Made by a program: the position numbers and the translations under genes
Origin: Lachnospiraceae bacterium
GTDB taxonomy: Bacteria > Bacillota > Clostridia > Lachnospirales > Lachnospiraceae
Direction of reading: 5' to 3'
NCBI GenBank assembly: GCA_009774615.1
Contig: VSOC01000016.1
Location: 1-37,479, forward strand
DNA length: 37,479 nt
Part shown: piece by piece, positions 5,192 through 13,298 of the stretch
How positions within the stretch are numbered: the stretch's first letter is position 1
Layout of the letters: each line of letters begins with the position of its first letter
Notes under the pieces: model-generated
Told to the model about the DNA's origin: nothing
The model's input: the letters and a program-made list of their open reading frames with translations, nothing else
Database searches by the model: none

Positions 5192-6124
5192 CTATAAATT
5201 CAACCTATTACATCTGCGAATCAGTTCCGGCAGTACGACTTCAAAACATACCCCATTGCTCACCGGAATTTCCAGCGCATCGGATTTTTCAATGCACAGC
5301 TTCACAAACCATGCCGCCAGCTTTACGCCATATGGCAAATCCCAGCCCTGCACCGCCGCCCCGGCCACAATCGAAGAAAATACATCTCCGGTTCCCGGAC
5401 GCTCCCTGCCCACCTTCCGGCTCCGCTGAAAATCAATTGTCCCGTCCGGTTTTAAAATCACATTCGTCAGACTCCCCCGGCTGCCTCTCTCTTCTGTTTC
5501 TTGCTTTTTGCTGTTCCTGTTTTCTTCTCCTTCACTCCATCCTTCGGCCTTCGGGCGGCTTCCCACACCGGTAATCACCACATAGTCTGGGCCCATCGCC
5601 TGGATTTCCCGAGCCATTTCCTCTAGTTCTCTTCGGCTCCATCCCCAGGACTTATATTCTCTTCCCGTCAATATGCAGCCTTCGGTTACATTCGGCGTCA
5701 CCACATCCGCCAGACTGACAAGTCTTCCCATCTCCCGGCACATCTGCGGTGTATAGGTTGCATAAGCCTTTCCGTGATCGCCCATAATCGGGTCTACAAT
5801 CACCTGTGTATCCGGCGTCTTAAAGTCGTTAATGGCATCCATAACAATCTGAATCTGCCGCTCCGAGCCCAGGAATCCCGTGGCAATTCCGTCAAAACGA
5901 AGGTTTAACTCCTTCCATTTCTCCAGATACGATTCCATCTTATCGGTGTAGTCGTCAAAAAACCATACCGGAAAGCCCGTATGGTTCGACAGGATGGAGG
6001 TGGGCACGGGGCAGCACTGAATCCCCATGGCAGACAAAATGGGTATAGCCACTGTCAGCGAACAGCGGCCATACCCGGATATATCATTAATCATTGCTAT
6101 CTTTCTCTGATGCATACTTCCCAT
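5192..6124 (-). CDS. pdxY: pyridoxal/pyridoxamine kinase
   Basis: This ribokinase-superfamily enzyme phosphorylates pyridoxal, pyridoxamine or pyridoxine with ATP in B6 salvage. The N-terminal block MINDISGYGRCSLTVAIPIL and the SNHTGFP segment are characteristic. DPIMGDHGKAY lies mid-protein, TPNVTEGCILTG follows, and the C-terminal GTGD of RPGTGDVFSS carries the catalytic Asp. A hydrophilic stretch of about 30 residues rich in Glu, Lys and Ser (around GWSEGEENRNSKKQETEERG) is inserted shortly before that motif and lengthens the protein to 310 residues against about 280-290 usually. The start was placed at the ATG six bases after AAAGGA; an earlier ATG touches that sequence. The upstream ECF gene suggests import and phosphorylation of B6 vitamers are coupled. 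Confidence 0.9.
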   Translation of the reverse strand: MGSMHQRKIAMINDISGYGRCSLTVAIPILSAMGIQCCPVPTSILSNHTGFPVWFFDDYTDKMESYLEKWKELNLRFDGIATGFLGSERQIQIVMDAINDFKTPDTQVIVDPIMGDHGKAYATYTPQMCREMGRLVSLADVVTPNVTEGCILTGREYKSWGWSRRELEEMAREIQAMGPDYVVITGVGSRPKAEGWSEGEENRNSKKQETEERGSRGSLTNVILKPDGTIDFQRSRKVGRERPGTGDVFSSIVAGAAVQGWDLPYGVKLAAWFVKLCIEKSDALEIPVSNGVCFEVVLPELIRRCNRLNL

Positions 6125-6229
6125 AATCATTCCTTTAATTTCATTCTAAGCTTAAGGTCAAAATATTGCTGTTCATCAGGTCTTTTGGCACGGCAGCGGA
6201 CAAAAATCCATGAAAGTCACCTGCCTCGG

Positions 6230-6844
6230 TTATGCCTTTGCGCCTTTATGTACCGGACGGAGAAAAACATTCATCAGCCCTGCTTTTTTCAGTGCCGGGC
6301 GAAGTGCCATATATACGGCTACGGAGGCAGCCAGCGAGGTCACTGCGTTAATCGATGTTGCCGTAATATTCCAGGCCAGTGTTAAATCAGCCGCAGGTTT
6401 TCCTAGAATCAAAAGCTTATAATAATAACCAACCAGCGGATCAAAGATAACATTAAACAGCAGCCCTCCCGCCGCAGCTAATATCGTCCACTTCAGGACA
6501 TGGGCCTCATCCTTACTCTCATTAATCTTCCCTATTTTATGGGCAATTATACCGGTAATCAGTCCGATACACATCTTTAACAGCAAGGTTTTCGGCACAT
6601 AAGTCACATATACCGGATCAAACAAATCGCCGATTGCCATGCCGACTGCACCGCCCAGTCCGCCGTAAGTACCGCCTAAAAGCAGGGCACCTAAAACGCA
6701 CACGGCATTGCCCAGGTGAATGGATGTGGCATCGCCGCCGGGAAGCTGTATCTTAATCTGCAGGTAAGTAAATACCACATAGGAAAGGGCAGCCATCACG
6801 CCCGTAAGTGCAATTTTATAAATCTGTTCATTCTTCCGTTCCAT
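6230..6844 (-). CDS. ECF transporter S component, probably for vitamin B6
   Basis: The 204-residue protein has about six hydrophobic segments and the ECF S-component pattern: an N-terminal ALTGVMAALSYVV helix, then HLGNAVCVLGALLLGG and the glycine-rich GGLGGAVGMAIGDLFDP loop, then a C-terminal helix. S components bind a vitamin in the membrane and dock on the shared EcfA/EcfA'/EcfT energising module, which is not in this window. Substrate is inferred from context: pdxY lies 106 bases downstream on the same strand, which points to pyridoxine or pyridoxal (PdxU2-like group). Hydroxymethylpyrimidine is the main alternative because thiN lies upstream. AAGGAG stands eight bases before the ATG. A promoter and repeat lie upstream at 6900-6979. 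Confidence 0.85.
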   Translation of the reverse strand: MERKNEQIYKIALTGVMAALSYVVFTYLQIKIQLPGGDATSIHLGNAVCVLGALLLGGTYGGLGGAVGMAIGDLFDPVYVTYVPKTLLLKMCIGLITGIIAHKIGKINESKDEAHVLKWTILAAAGGLLFNVIFDPLVGYYYKLLILGKPAADLTLAWNITATSINAVTSLAASVAVYMALRPALKKAGLMNVFLRPVHKGAKA

Positions 6845-6899
6845 ATTTTTTACTCCTTTTTCCGTTATTTTGTGGGGAAACGATGATTCTCTCTTCTAC

Positions 6900-6927
6900 G
6901 GTTATGGTTCACATGTTCACGGTAACC
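6900..6927. promoter_or_regulatory. candidate operator in the ECF-pdxY leader
   Basis: Arms GGTTA (6900-6904) and TAACC (6923-6927) flank a direct repeat GTTCAC (6907-6912 and 6915-6920). The element sits about 20 bases downstream of the expected transcription start and 55 bases before the ECF gene. A binding site for a vitamin-responsive repressor is possible. Confidence 0.3.
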
Positions 6928-6950
6928 TTATCTCTAACCTTATGTCCCAC

Positions 6951-6979
6951 ATCATAACACAGAAATGGAATGTAAAAAA
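6951..6979 (-). promoter_or_regulatory. candidate promoter of the ECF-pdxY operon
   Basis: On the minus strand TATGAT (6951-6956) is preceded by TGT, an extended -10. The -35 position, 17 bases away, is only a T-run (6974-6979), so the promoter relies on its -10. It separates this operon from thiN. Confidence 0.4.
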
Positions 6980-7035
6980 CATCCAGTTTTATCTTTTTTA
7001 ACCAGTCCAGTTCAGCGTACCGGAAGGTTTATTTT

Positions 7036-7689
7036 TCAAACATCTTTAGACTCAACGCAGATGGCAATTCCTTCCCGAAAACGGATCGTTCCTTCCTCTC
7101 CGTTTAACTCATTGCTGATACATCTGCTGCTTCCCACATCCAGATCATAGTCCGTTAAAGGATAAGAAAATCCCTCCAGGCAAATCCCCTTAATCTTTCC
7201 CAGCAGCGGCAGAAACGAGATATACTTCCCCCACTGCTCTTTTTTGGTAAAATGATGCTCTTCCTCAATCAGATAGATTTTATTCTGCCGGTCCACAATA
7301 CAGGCATCCATCCCCCGCTGCAGACAGGTATAGAGCAAAAAGACATTGGCAAGCATATGGTCAAAGCGGCCTCCGGTAGCCCCTAAAATCACAACCCGGG
7401 TACATCCAGAAGCGGCGGCTTTTCGTAAGGCCAGTTCCGTATCGGTTTCATTTTTTTCCGGATCGTGCACATCCCAGATAATATAGGGAATCCTTTTAAA
7501 TTCTTCAAGGATCACCGGGTCCACCGAATCAAAATCCCCGACAACCATATCCGGAACCAGGCCAAGTTCCTTCACCGCCTTAAGCCCGGAGTCCACGGCA
7601 ATCAGCTTGTCAAAGGAATGTTTTCTGCAATAGTCCCCGGCAAAAGTTATATCCAGCCTTCCGCCGGTAATTAAAAGACAAGTTTTCAT
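7036..7689 (-). CDS. thiN: thiamine diphosphokinase
   Basis: ThiN transfers pyrophosphate from ATP to thiamine to make the cofactor thiamine diphosphate. The N-terminal catalytic domain shows AVDSGLKAVKELGLVPD, the metal-binding GDFDS motif, the KNETDTE motif and GATGGRFDHMLAN. A C-terminal beta domain ends the 217-residue protein, the usual family length. Its ATG overlaps the stop of rpe by four bases, so the two are translationally coupled. It is the last gene of the priA-to-thiN cluster, in the same order as in Bacillus subtilis (where it is yloS/thiN). A weak imperfect stem follows the stop, but I see no clear terminator. Confidence 0.95.
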   Translation of the reverse strand: MKTCLLITGGRLDITFAGDYCRKHSFDKLIAVDSGLKAVKELGLVPDMVVGDFDSVDPVILEEFKRIPYIIWDVHDPEKNETDTELALRKAAASGCTRVVILGATGGRFDHMLANVFLLYTCLQRGMDACIVDRQNKIYLIEEEHHFTKKEQWGKYISFLPLLGKIKGICLEGFSYPLTDYDLDVGSSRCISNELNGEEGTIRFREGIAICVESKDV

Positions 7690-8339
7690 CCAAGAATCTC
7701 CATAAATGCCCTGGTATTTTCCAGAACGCTGCCCTGAAATACCGATGACCCAGCCACGATAACATTTGCCCCGGCGTCCAGAATCTGACGGATATTTTCT
7801 AAGGTAACACCGCCGTCAATCTCGATATCCTTATCCAGCCCGCGCTCGTTAAGGATTTTCCGCAGGCTCCTGATTTTTTCCAGCACATAGGGAATCAGCT
7901 TCTGTCCGCCGAAACCTGGATTTACGGACATCATCAAAAACATATCCGGCAGTTCCAGGATGTTTTCCAGCACGGAGATGGGCGTTGCCGGATTTAAGGC
8001 TACCCCGGCCTTTAGTCCGGCTTCTTTAATCTGATGAATGGTTCGATCCAGATGAGTACAGGCTTCCTGGTGGACACAGATCAAATCGGCTCCGGCCTTT
8101 TTCATCGCCTCCACATAGCGCCCCGGCTCCTGCACCATCATATGAACGTCGAAACACTGATCCGAACACCCGCGCAGCGCCGCAATCACCGGCATACCAA
8201 AGGAAATGCTGGGGACAAAGGCCCCGTCCATAACATCCAGGTGCAGATACTCTGCCCCTCCTTCTTTTGTTTTCTGAATCTGCTCATTTAACCTTGAAAA
8301 ATCCGCGCCTAAAACGGAGGGTGCTAAAATGTTCTTCAT
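7686..8339 (-). CDS. rpe: ribulose-phosphate 3-epimerase
   Basis: The enzyme interconverts D-ribulose 5-phosphate and D-xylulose 5-phosphate in the pentose phosphate pathway. This 217-residue TIM barrel shows every family signature in order: APSVLGADFSRL, YLHLDVMDGAFVP (with metal-binding His and catalytic Asp), FDVHMMV, VNPGFGGQ, the DIEIDGGV strand with the second catalytic Asp, and the phosphate-binding GSSVFQ. It overlaps rsgA upstream and thiN downstream by four bases each. That tight coupling suggests expression from the upstream operon rather than from sugar-specific control. Length and start are typical. Confidence 0.97.
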   Translation of the reverse strand: MKNILAPSVLGADFSRLNEQIQKTKEGGAEYLHLDVMDGAFVPSISFGMPVIAALRGCSDQCFDVHMMVQEPGRYVEAMKKAGADLICVHQEACTHLDRTIHQIKEAGLKAGVALNPATPISVLENILELPDMFLMMSVNPGFGGQKLIPYVLEKIRSLRKILNERGLDKDIEIDGGVTLENIRQILDAGANVIVAGSSVFQGSVLENTRAFMEILG

Positions 8340-9217
8340 GAATATCTCCTCTTATCTTTTAATTCCTGGTAAATTAAACAATAGTTTTCATAGCGGCTTT
8401 TGCTCACCTTTCCCAACTCCACCGCTTCTTTCACCCCGCAGACCCGCTCTCCGATATGGACGCAGCCTAAAAAGCGGCAGGCATCCGTAAACCGTGAAAA
8501 TTCCGGAAAATACATCTGCAATTCCTCCGGCTCCACCGCATCCACAAGCAGAGAACTAAAGCCCGGCGTATCCAGAAGATAGGTATCCTCCTCCACATAA
8601 ATCAATTGGGAATGGCGGGTGGTATGCTTTCCCCGCCTGATTTTTTCGCTGATTTTTCCGGTTTCCATCCCTGCCTCCGGCTGGAGCCGGTTGGTTAATG
8701 AGGACTTTCCCACACCGGACGGCCCTGCAAGAACGGTTGTCTTTCCCCACAAAGCCCTGGCTATCCACTCTGTGCCGATTCCTTCCTTTACGCTTAATGG
8801 ATGGACGGTATATCCGGCATCCTTATAAATTTTCTGGTACTCTTCACTCTCTTTTTCCGTGCACAGATCCAGCTTGTTAAAGCAGATCTGCACCGGCACC
8901 CCGGCCTTTTCCATCATCACCAGAAAGCGATCTAAAAGGTGAAGGTTCGGCTTGGGATCGGCCAGGGCAAAGAGCACCACCGCCTGATCGATATTAGCCA
9001 CCGCAGGGCGGATCAGGCTGTTTTTCCGGGGAAGAATCTCCTCGATATTCCCCTCCTTATCCACCGGGTCCAAAACAGAAAATTCCACATTATCGCCAAC
9101 TAAAGGCTTAATCTTACGGTTGCGGAATATCCCCTTGGCTTTACACTGGTACACGGTTTCTTTTCCGTCATGGACATAGTAAAAACCTGCAATTCCTTTA
9201 ATAATTTTTCCTGTCAT
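8336..9217 (-). CDS. rsgA: ribosome small subunit-dependent GTPase A
   Basis: RsgA (YjeQ/CpgA) is a circularly permuted GTPase that checks late assembly of the 30S subunit. The order seen is an N-terminal OB-fold, then G4 (FNKLD), G1 (GPSGVGKSSLTN), G2 around HTTRHS, and G3 (DTPGFSS). A C-terminal zinc knuckle with CRFLGCVHIGERVCGVKEAV follows, giving the Cys-Cys-His-Cys set. The 293 residues match the family. The gene sits just downstream of prkC; in Bacillus the homologue CpgA is a substrate of that kinase, so the context is conserved. GAGGAG lies three to four bases before the ATG. The 70-base gap to prkC carries a short TGCGCAGACCTGC repeat. Confidence 0.96.
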   Translation of the reverse strand: MTGKIIKGIAGFYYVHDGKETVYQCKAKGIFRNRKIKPLVGDNVEFSVLDPVDKEGNIEEILPRKNSLIRPAVANIDQAVVLFALADPKPNLHLLDRFLVMMEKAGVPVQICFNKLDLCTEKESEEYQKIYKDAGYTVHPLSVKEGIGTEWIARALWGKTTVLAGPSGVGKSSLTNRLQPEAGMETGKISEKIRRGKHTTRHSQLIYVEEDTYLLDTPGFSSLLVDAVEPEELQMYFPEFSRFTDACRFLGCVHIGERVCGVKEAVELGKVSKSRYENYCLIYQELKDKRRYS

Positions 9218-9287
9218 TCTCTCCTCAAATCTTTAGCAAGTGCGCAGACCTGCGTGAACAGTAAGCTTAAAATCTCCCTGCGCTGCC

Positions 9288-11378
9288 CTACTCTTCTGTC
9301 TTAAAAAAGGATACCGGATAGGATACTAAAACCTTATCCCGATCCACATCCACTAACTCTACAAAGCCCGTTTCCACGCCGTCCGCCCCTTCTATCCGCG
9401 GGAAGGAGATGGGAATCAGCGTATCTCCCAGCACCGTCCGCGGTTCCATCAGATTGCGGATAACCTCCCGTCCGTTCACCTCCTGGCGAAGCCGGATAGC
9501 TATGGTGATGCTGGTCGTGCTGTAGCCCGGCCCTAAGTCCACGTTCAGATTATACTGTTTGTCGATGGAAGCAATATAACGGGTCGCACCGATGGTAACT
9601 TCCTCCGTATTTTCCGGTTTTTCCGGATTCTCGGGTCCAAGGCTGACCAGATAGGAAATCTTTGTGTGGGGAATCGCCATGGTTCCTGCCTGTACACTCT
9701 GGTTAAAAACAGCCCCCGGCTCTACGGTATCATGATAAGCTTCTCCTGCCGGTTCCGGCAAAAATCCGGCAGCAATCAGTTCTTTCTGTGCATCCTCCTG
9801 TGTTTTTCCCTCGATATTCGGCACCGGAAGCATCGCCGGACCCAGGCTGACGGTAAGGGTAACGGTTTCCCCGTCCCGAAGCACCAGAGGATCATAGCGG
9901 ATAACATAGCCTAAGGGAACCAGATCATTTGTTTCCTCCTGGACGGCAACCACCAGGTTTTTCCCCGCAAGCAAAAGCTGCGCTGCCTGAAGCTCCATAC
10001 CTTCCAGACCCAGAACCGTCAGGTCAATCGCCCCGGTTCCCTTGCTCATCTTCACGCTTACGACGACATTCTTTTCAAGAACCGTCCCTTCCGGATATTC
10101 CTGGGCCATAATGCAGCCCACATCGTAGGTATCCGAGTTTTCTATGCTGGTCACGGTCATCCGCAGTTCCAGCGCCTCTAATACCCTCTGCGCCTCCTCC
10201 CTGGAAAGCCCGCGCACATCCGGCATATAGACCTGCCCCTCCGCAATCGCCGCAGTGGTCACTTCCGGAACATAAGTTTCCTCGGTAGGTGCAGTCGGCT
10301 CTTTCTGACTGCCCCCGGACTTTAACAGCCTTCCAAGGCGAAGGAAGACAAATACAAGCACAATAATAATGAGTATCGCCGCAATCACGCCGGCCACAGC
10401 AAAAATCCGCTCAATCTGACGTCCGAATTCCTCGGTGCTGCCGTCCTTTGTCCTCCTTCTTTCCGGAAATTTTTTCTCCGGCCTTTCTTTTTCATTCTCC
10501 TGAATTTCCACGGCTTTTTCCAGTTTTTTCCGTTCATCCGGCTCGACAACACTTTCATTGGGATTGATCAGCGCCCTCCGCAGATCAGCAATCACTGCCT
10601 CGGCCGTATCATAGCGATCTTCCGGCTTCTTTTCGGTGCATTTTAAAATAATCTGCTCCAGACTTTCCGGAATATCCGGGTTGCACTCCTTCGGAGGAAT
10701 CATGGGATTTTCCAGATGTGCAATCGCCACAGCCACCGTATTTTCCCCGTCAAAGGGAAGGCGTCCGGTCACCATCTCAAACATGGTAATTCCCAGAGAA
10801 TAAATATCGCTGCGGGCATCCACAAAATCGCCCCGAGCCTGTTCCGGTGAAACATAATGCACGGAACCAATGGCATGGTCGCCGTGGGTATTGGAAGAAA
10901 CCGCCCGGGCTATGCCAAAGTCGGCAACCTTTACCTTTCCGTCCATAGAAATAATAATATTCTGCGGCTTGATATCCTGATGGATAATCTTCTGCTGGTG
11001 AGCGGCAGACATTCCCTGCGCCATCTGAATCGCTATGCCGATAGCTTCCCTGCTCTCCAAATGCCCTTTTTTGTCAATATAGCTTTTTAAGGTAATTCCC
11101 TCAATCAGTTCCATAATAATGTAGTGGCTGTCGCCTTCATCCACAACATCAAAGACATTGACAATGTTCGGGTGCGAAAGCCCTGCGGCCGCCTGGGCTT
11201 CCATCTTAAAGCGGTTGACAAAGTTTTCGTCCCTGCTGAATTCATTCTTTAACATCTTTACGGCAACCAGGCGGTTTAAGGTATGGCATCTGGCCTTATA
11301 GACATCGGCCATCCCGCCGGACCCAATCTGTTCGATAATTTCATAGCGTTCCTGAAGGTAGGTTCCCGGTTTCAGCAT
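9288..11378 (-). CDS. prkC: PASTA-domain Ser/Thr protein kinase
   Basis: This is a membrane-anchored kinase sensing muropeptides or lipid II, regulating wall metabolism and, in spores, germination. Residues 10-270 form the kinase: glycine loop IGSGGMADVYKA, catalytic Lys41, DFG at 153-155 and the SVHYVSPEQARGD activation segment. The catalytic loop reads HQDIKPQN, so the Arg of the usual HRD motif is Gln134. A basic-acidic juxtamembrane region and one transmembrane helix (AVAGVIAAILIIIVLVFVF) follow. At least three PASTA-like repeats come next (VRGLSREEAQRVLEAL, LGLEGMELQAAQLLLA, IEGKTQEDAQKELIAA), then an outer C-terminal domain. The ATG overlaps the end of stp by seven bases, so kinase and phosphatase are made together. 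Confidence 0.95.
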   Translation of the reverse strand: MLKPGTYLQERYEIIEQIGSGGMADVYKARCHTLNRLVAVKMLKNEFSRDENFVNRFKMEAQAAAGLSHPNIVNVFDVVDEGDSHYIIMELIEGITLKSYIDKKGHLESREAIGIAIQMAQGMSAAHQQKIIHQDIKPQNIIISMDGKVKVADFGIARAVSSNTHGDHAIGSVHYVSPEQARGDFVDARSDIYSLGITMFEMVTGRLPFDGENTVAVAIAHLENPMIPPKECNPDIPESLEQIILKCTEKKPEDRYDTAEAVIADLRRALINPNESVVEPDERKKLEKAVEIQENEKERPEKKFPERRRTKDGSTEEFGRQIERIFAVAGVIAAILIIIVLVFVFLRLGRLLKSGGSQKEPTAPTEETYVPEVTTAAIAEGQVYMPDVRGLSREEAQRVLEALELRMTVTSIENSDTYDVGCIMAQEYPEGTVLEKNVVVSVKMSKGTGAIDLTVLGLEGMELQAAQLLLAGKNLVVAVQEETNDLVPLGYVIRYDPLVLRDGETVTLTVSLGPAMLPVPNIEGKTQEDAQKELIAAGFLPEPAGEAYHDTVEPGAVFNQSVQAGTMAIPHTKISYLVSLGPENPEKPENTEEVTIGATRYIASIDKQYNLNVDLGPGYSTTSITIAIRLRQEVNGREVIRNLMEPRTVLGDTLIPISFPRIEGADGVETGFVELVDVDRDKVLVSYPVSFFKTEE

Positions 11379-12118
11379 GAACTCACCCCGCTTCCACTGG
11401 GTCTTACCAGAACGACGGAAATATTATCCCTTCCCCCGTTGGCATTGGCCCGATCCACAAGGATCTGGGCAGCGGATTCTAAGGAGGGGGCATTTTTTAC
11501 AATTTTTTCCAGACGTTCATTTTCAATCATATTGGACAGGCCATCCGAACATAAAAGAATGGTTTGCCCTGTCTTCACTTCGGTTTCAAAAAAATCTATC
11601 GCTACCCGGGGCGATGTTCCCACTGCCCTGGTGATAATGTTCTTATTTCTCCAGTACTCCAGGCTTCCCCGCACCATCCTTCCCGAAGCAATCATCTCCT
11701 CCACATAGGAATGATCGCGGGTAATCTGCCGGATTCCGCCGCCAATCAGATAAAGACGGCTGTCCCCGACATTCGCCGCATAAAGTGTATTTTCTTCATA
11801 AAAAGCGGCAACCAGCGTGGTTCCCATGCCGCTTAGATAAATTTCTTCTGTTGATTTCTTATAAAGTAATTGATTCGCTGCCTGTATTCCTTCTTTTAAT
11901 GCCTTGACTGGCGGTACACCGGTTTTTTGTTTTTTCATCGTCTTCACCAGTTCTTCCACCAGAAAACGTGAAGCAAAATCCCCGGCATTATGACCGCCCA
12001 TCCCATCTGCCACAAGAAAAAGATTAGGCAGAGGCCCTACCGGCTTTGTCGAAACGAAAATATAGTCCTGATTAATATCCCGCACCATGCCGGTATCGGT
12101 TTTTCCAATTGCCTGCAC
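11372..12118 (-). CDS. stp: PPM-family Ser/Thr phosphatase
   Basis: Stp/PrpC is a manganese-dependent phosphatase that reverses PrkC phosphorylation. The PPM motifs appear in order: GKTDTGMVRDINQD, LVADGMGGHNAG, NVGDSRLYLI, LCSDGLSNMI and GGRDNISVVLV, holding the metal-binding Asp residues. The longest frame begins at 12211, but its first 31 residues are basic and unlike the family. The GTG at 12118 has AAGGAG seven bases upstream and gives an N-terminus of MQAIGKTDTG, typical of Stp, and a 248-residue protein. The gene lies between rlmN and prkC as in Bacillus, and its stop overlaps the prkC start. Confidence 0.93.
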   Translation of the reverse strand: MQAIGKTDTGMVRDINQDYIFVSTKPVGPLPNLFLVADGMGGHNAGDFASRFLVEELVKTMKKQKTGVPPVKALKEGIQAANQLLYKKSTEEIYLSGMGTTLVAAFYEENTLYAANVGDSRLYLIGGGIRQITRDHSYVEEMIASGRMVRGSLEYWRNKNIITRAVGTSPRVAIDFFETEVKTGQTILLCSDGLSNMIENERLEKIVKNAPSLESAAQILVDRANANGGRDNISVVLVRPSGSGVSSC

Positions 12119-12191
12119 CGAACCACTCCTTTCCCAACCATGGTTTTCCTTCTTCTCCCAAGGCCGCTTTTTTCCCTTTTCGGCCCACCAT

Positions 12192-13298
12192 TTAATGATC
12201 TTCATGGTCATCGCCCCGGCTTCCGTCCAAAAACCGCTTTCTCAACTGTCCGCAGGCTCCGTCAATATCTCTTCCCATCTCTCTTCTAATAGTAACATGG
12301 ATTCCGTTTTTTTCCAATACATTTTTAAACTCTTCCACGGCTTTCCGATCGGACTGCACAAAATTTCTTTCCTTTATCGGATTCACCGGGATTAAATTCA
12401 CATGCCCCTGGCAGCCCTTCAATAATGCGGCAAGTTCGGCTGCCTCCTTCCGGTTATCGTTCACCCCTTTGACCAGGCTGTATTCAAAGGTTACTCTCCG
12501 CCCGGTCGTCAGAAAATACTCCCTGCAGGCCGCTAAAACCTCCTTTAAAGGGTATTTCCGGGCAATGGGCATCAGTTCCCTGCGCACGGCGTCATTGGGC
12601 GCATGAAGGGAGAGGGCAAGGGTAACCGCAAGGTTTTCCCCGGCAAGCTTTTGTATTCCCGGGACGATGCCGCAGGTGGAAAGCGTGATATTTCTCTGGC
12701 TGATGTTTTGCCCTCCCGGCGCAGAAAGAAGACGGATAAAGCGGATGACATGATCATAATTATCCATCGGCTCCCCGGAACCCATAATAACGACATTCGA
12801 TACCCGCTCTGCGGTGTCTTTTTGTATCTCATAAATCTGGGAAAGCATCTCCGAAGGGCGAAGATTCCTCTCTAAGCCGTCAATCGTGGAAGCACAGAAC
12901 CGGCAGCCCATACGGCAGCCCACCTGCGAGGAAATACAGACCGAGTTTCCGTGATGGTACTTCATCCACACACTCTCAATCACCATGCCGTCCGCAAGGG
13001 CGAATAAATACTTTCTCGTCCCGTCGATTTTCGACTCCTGCACCTGCACCTTTTTGGCACCGAACAAAACATAGCGCCCGGCCAGATCTCTGCGCAAGGT
13101 TTTGGGAAGATTTTTCATCGCATCAAAATCCTGCACCGTCTTTTCATGAAGCCAGGAATAAATCTGTTTCGCCCGAAACGAGGGCTGCTCCAAAGCTTCC
13201 ATTTCTTTTGTTAATTCTTCCATCGTCATGGATTTGATATCCTGTCTGTCCACGAATTTCTGTTTTTCCTCCCTGATGTCTTGTATATTATTCATCAT
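12192..13298 (-). CDS. rlmN: dual-specificity 23S rRNA/tRNA A-C2 methyltransferase
   Basis: RlmN is a radical-SAM enzyme that methylates C2 of A2503 in 23S rRNA and A37 in some tRNAs, using a cysteine-bound methyl intermediate. The iron-sulfur motif CRMGCRFC is at residues 128-135 (C128, C132, C135). GEPMDN marks the SAM-binding region, and the C-terminal Cys of IDGACGQLRKR is the expected methyl-carrying residue. The N-terminal substrate-recognition domain includes FRAKQIYSWLHEK. The start is uncertain: the ATG at 13298 overlaps rsmB by 11 bases but has little Shine-Dalgarno support, and a GTG 48 bases later is nearer the usual length, with GGGAGG rather far away. Confidence 0.95.
   Translation of the reverse strand: MMNNIQDIREEKQKFVDRQDIKSMTMEELTKEMEALEQPSFRAKQIYSWLHEKTVQDFDAMKNLPKTLRRDLAGRYVLFGAKKVQVQESKIDGTRKYLFALADGMVIESVWMKYHHGNSVCISSQVGCRMGCRFCASTIDGLERNLRPSEMLSQIYEIQKDTAERVSNVVIMGSGEPMDNYDHVIRFIRLLSAPGGQNISQRNITLSTCGIVPGIQKLAGENLAVTLALSLHAPNDAVRRELMPIARKYPLKEVLAACREYFLTTGRRVTFEYSLVKGVNDNRKEAAELAALLKGCQGHVNLIPVNPIKERNFVQSDRKAVEEFKNVLEKNGIHVTIRREMGRDIDGACGQLRKRFLDGSRGDDHEDH

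Noticed and set aside
5056..5574. 172-codon plus-strand frame opposite pdxY
   Set aside because: Low-complexity shadow of a well-supported gene, with no ribosome site.
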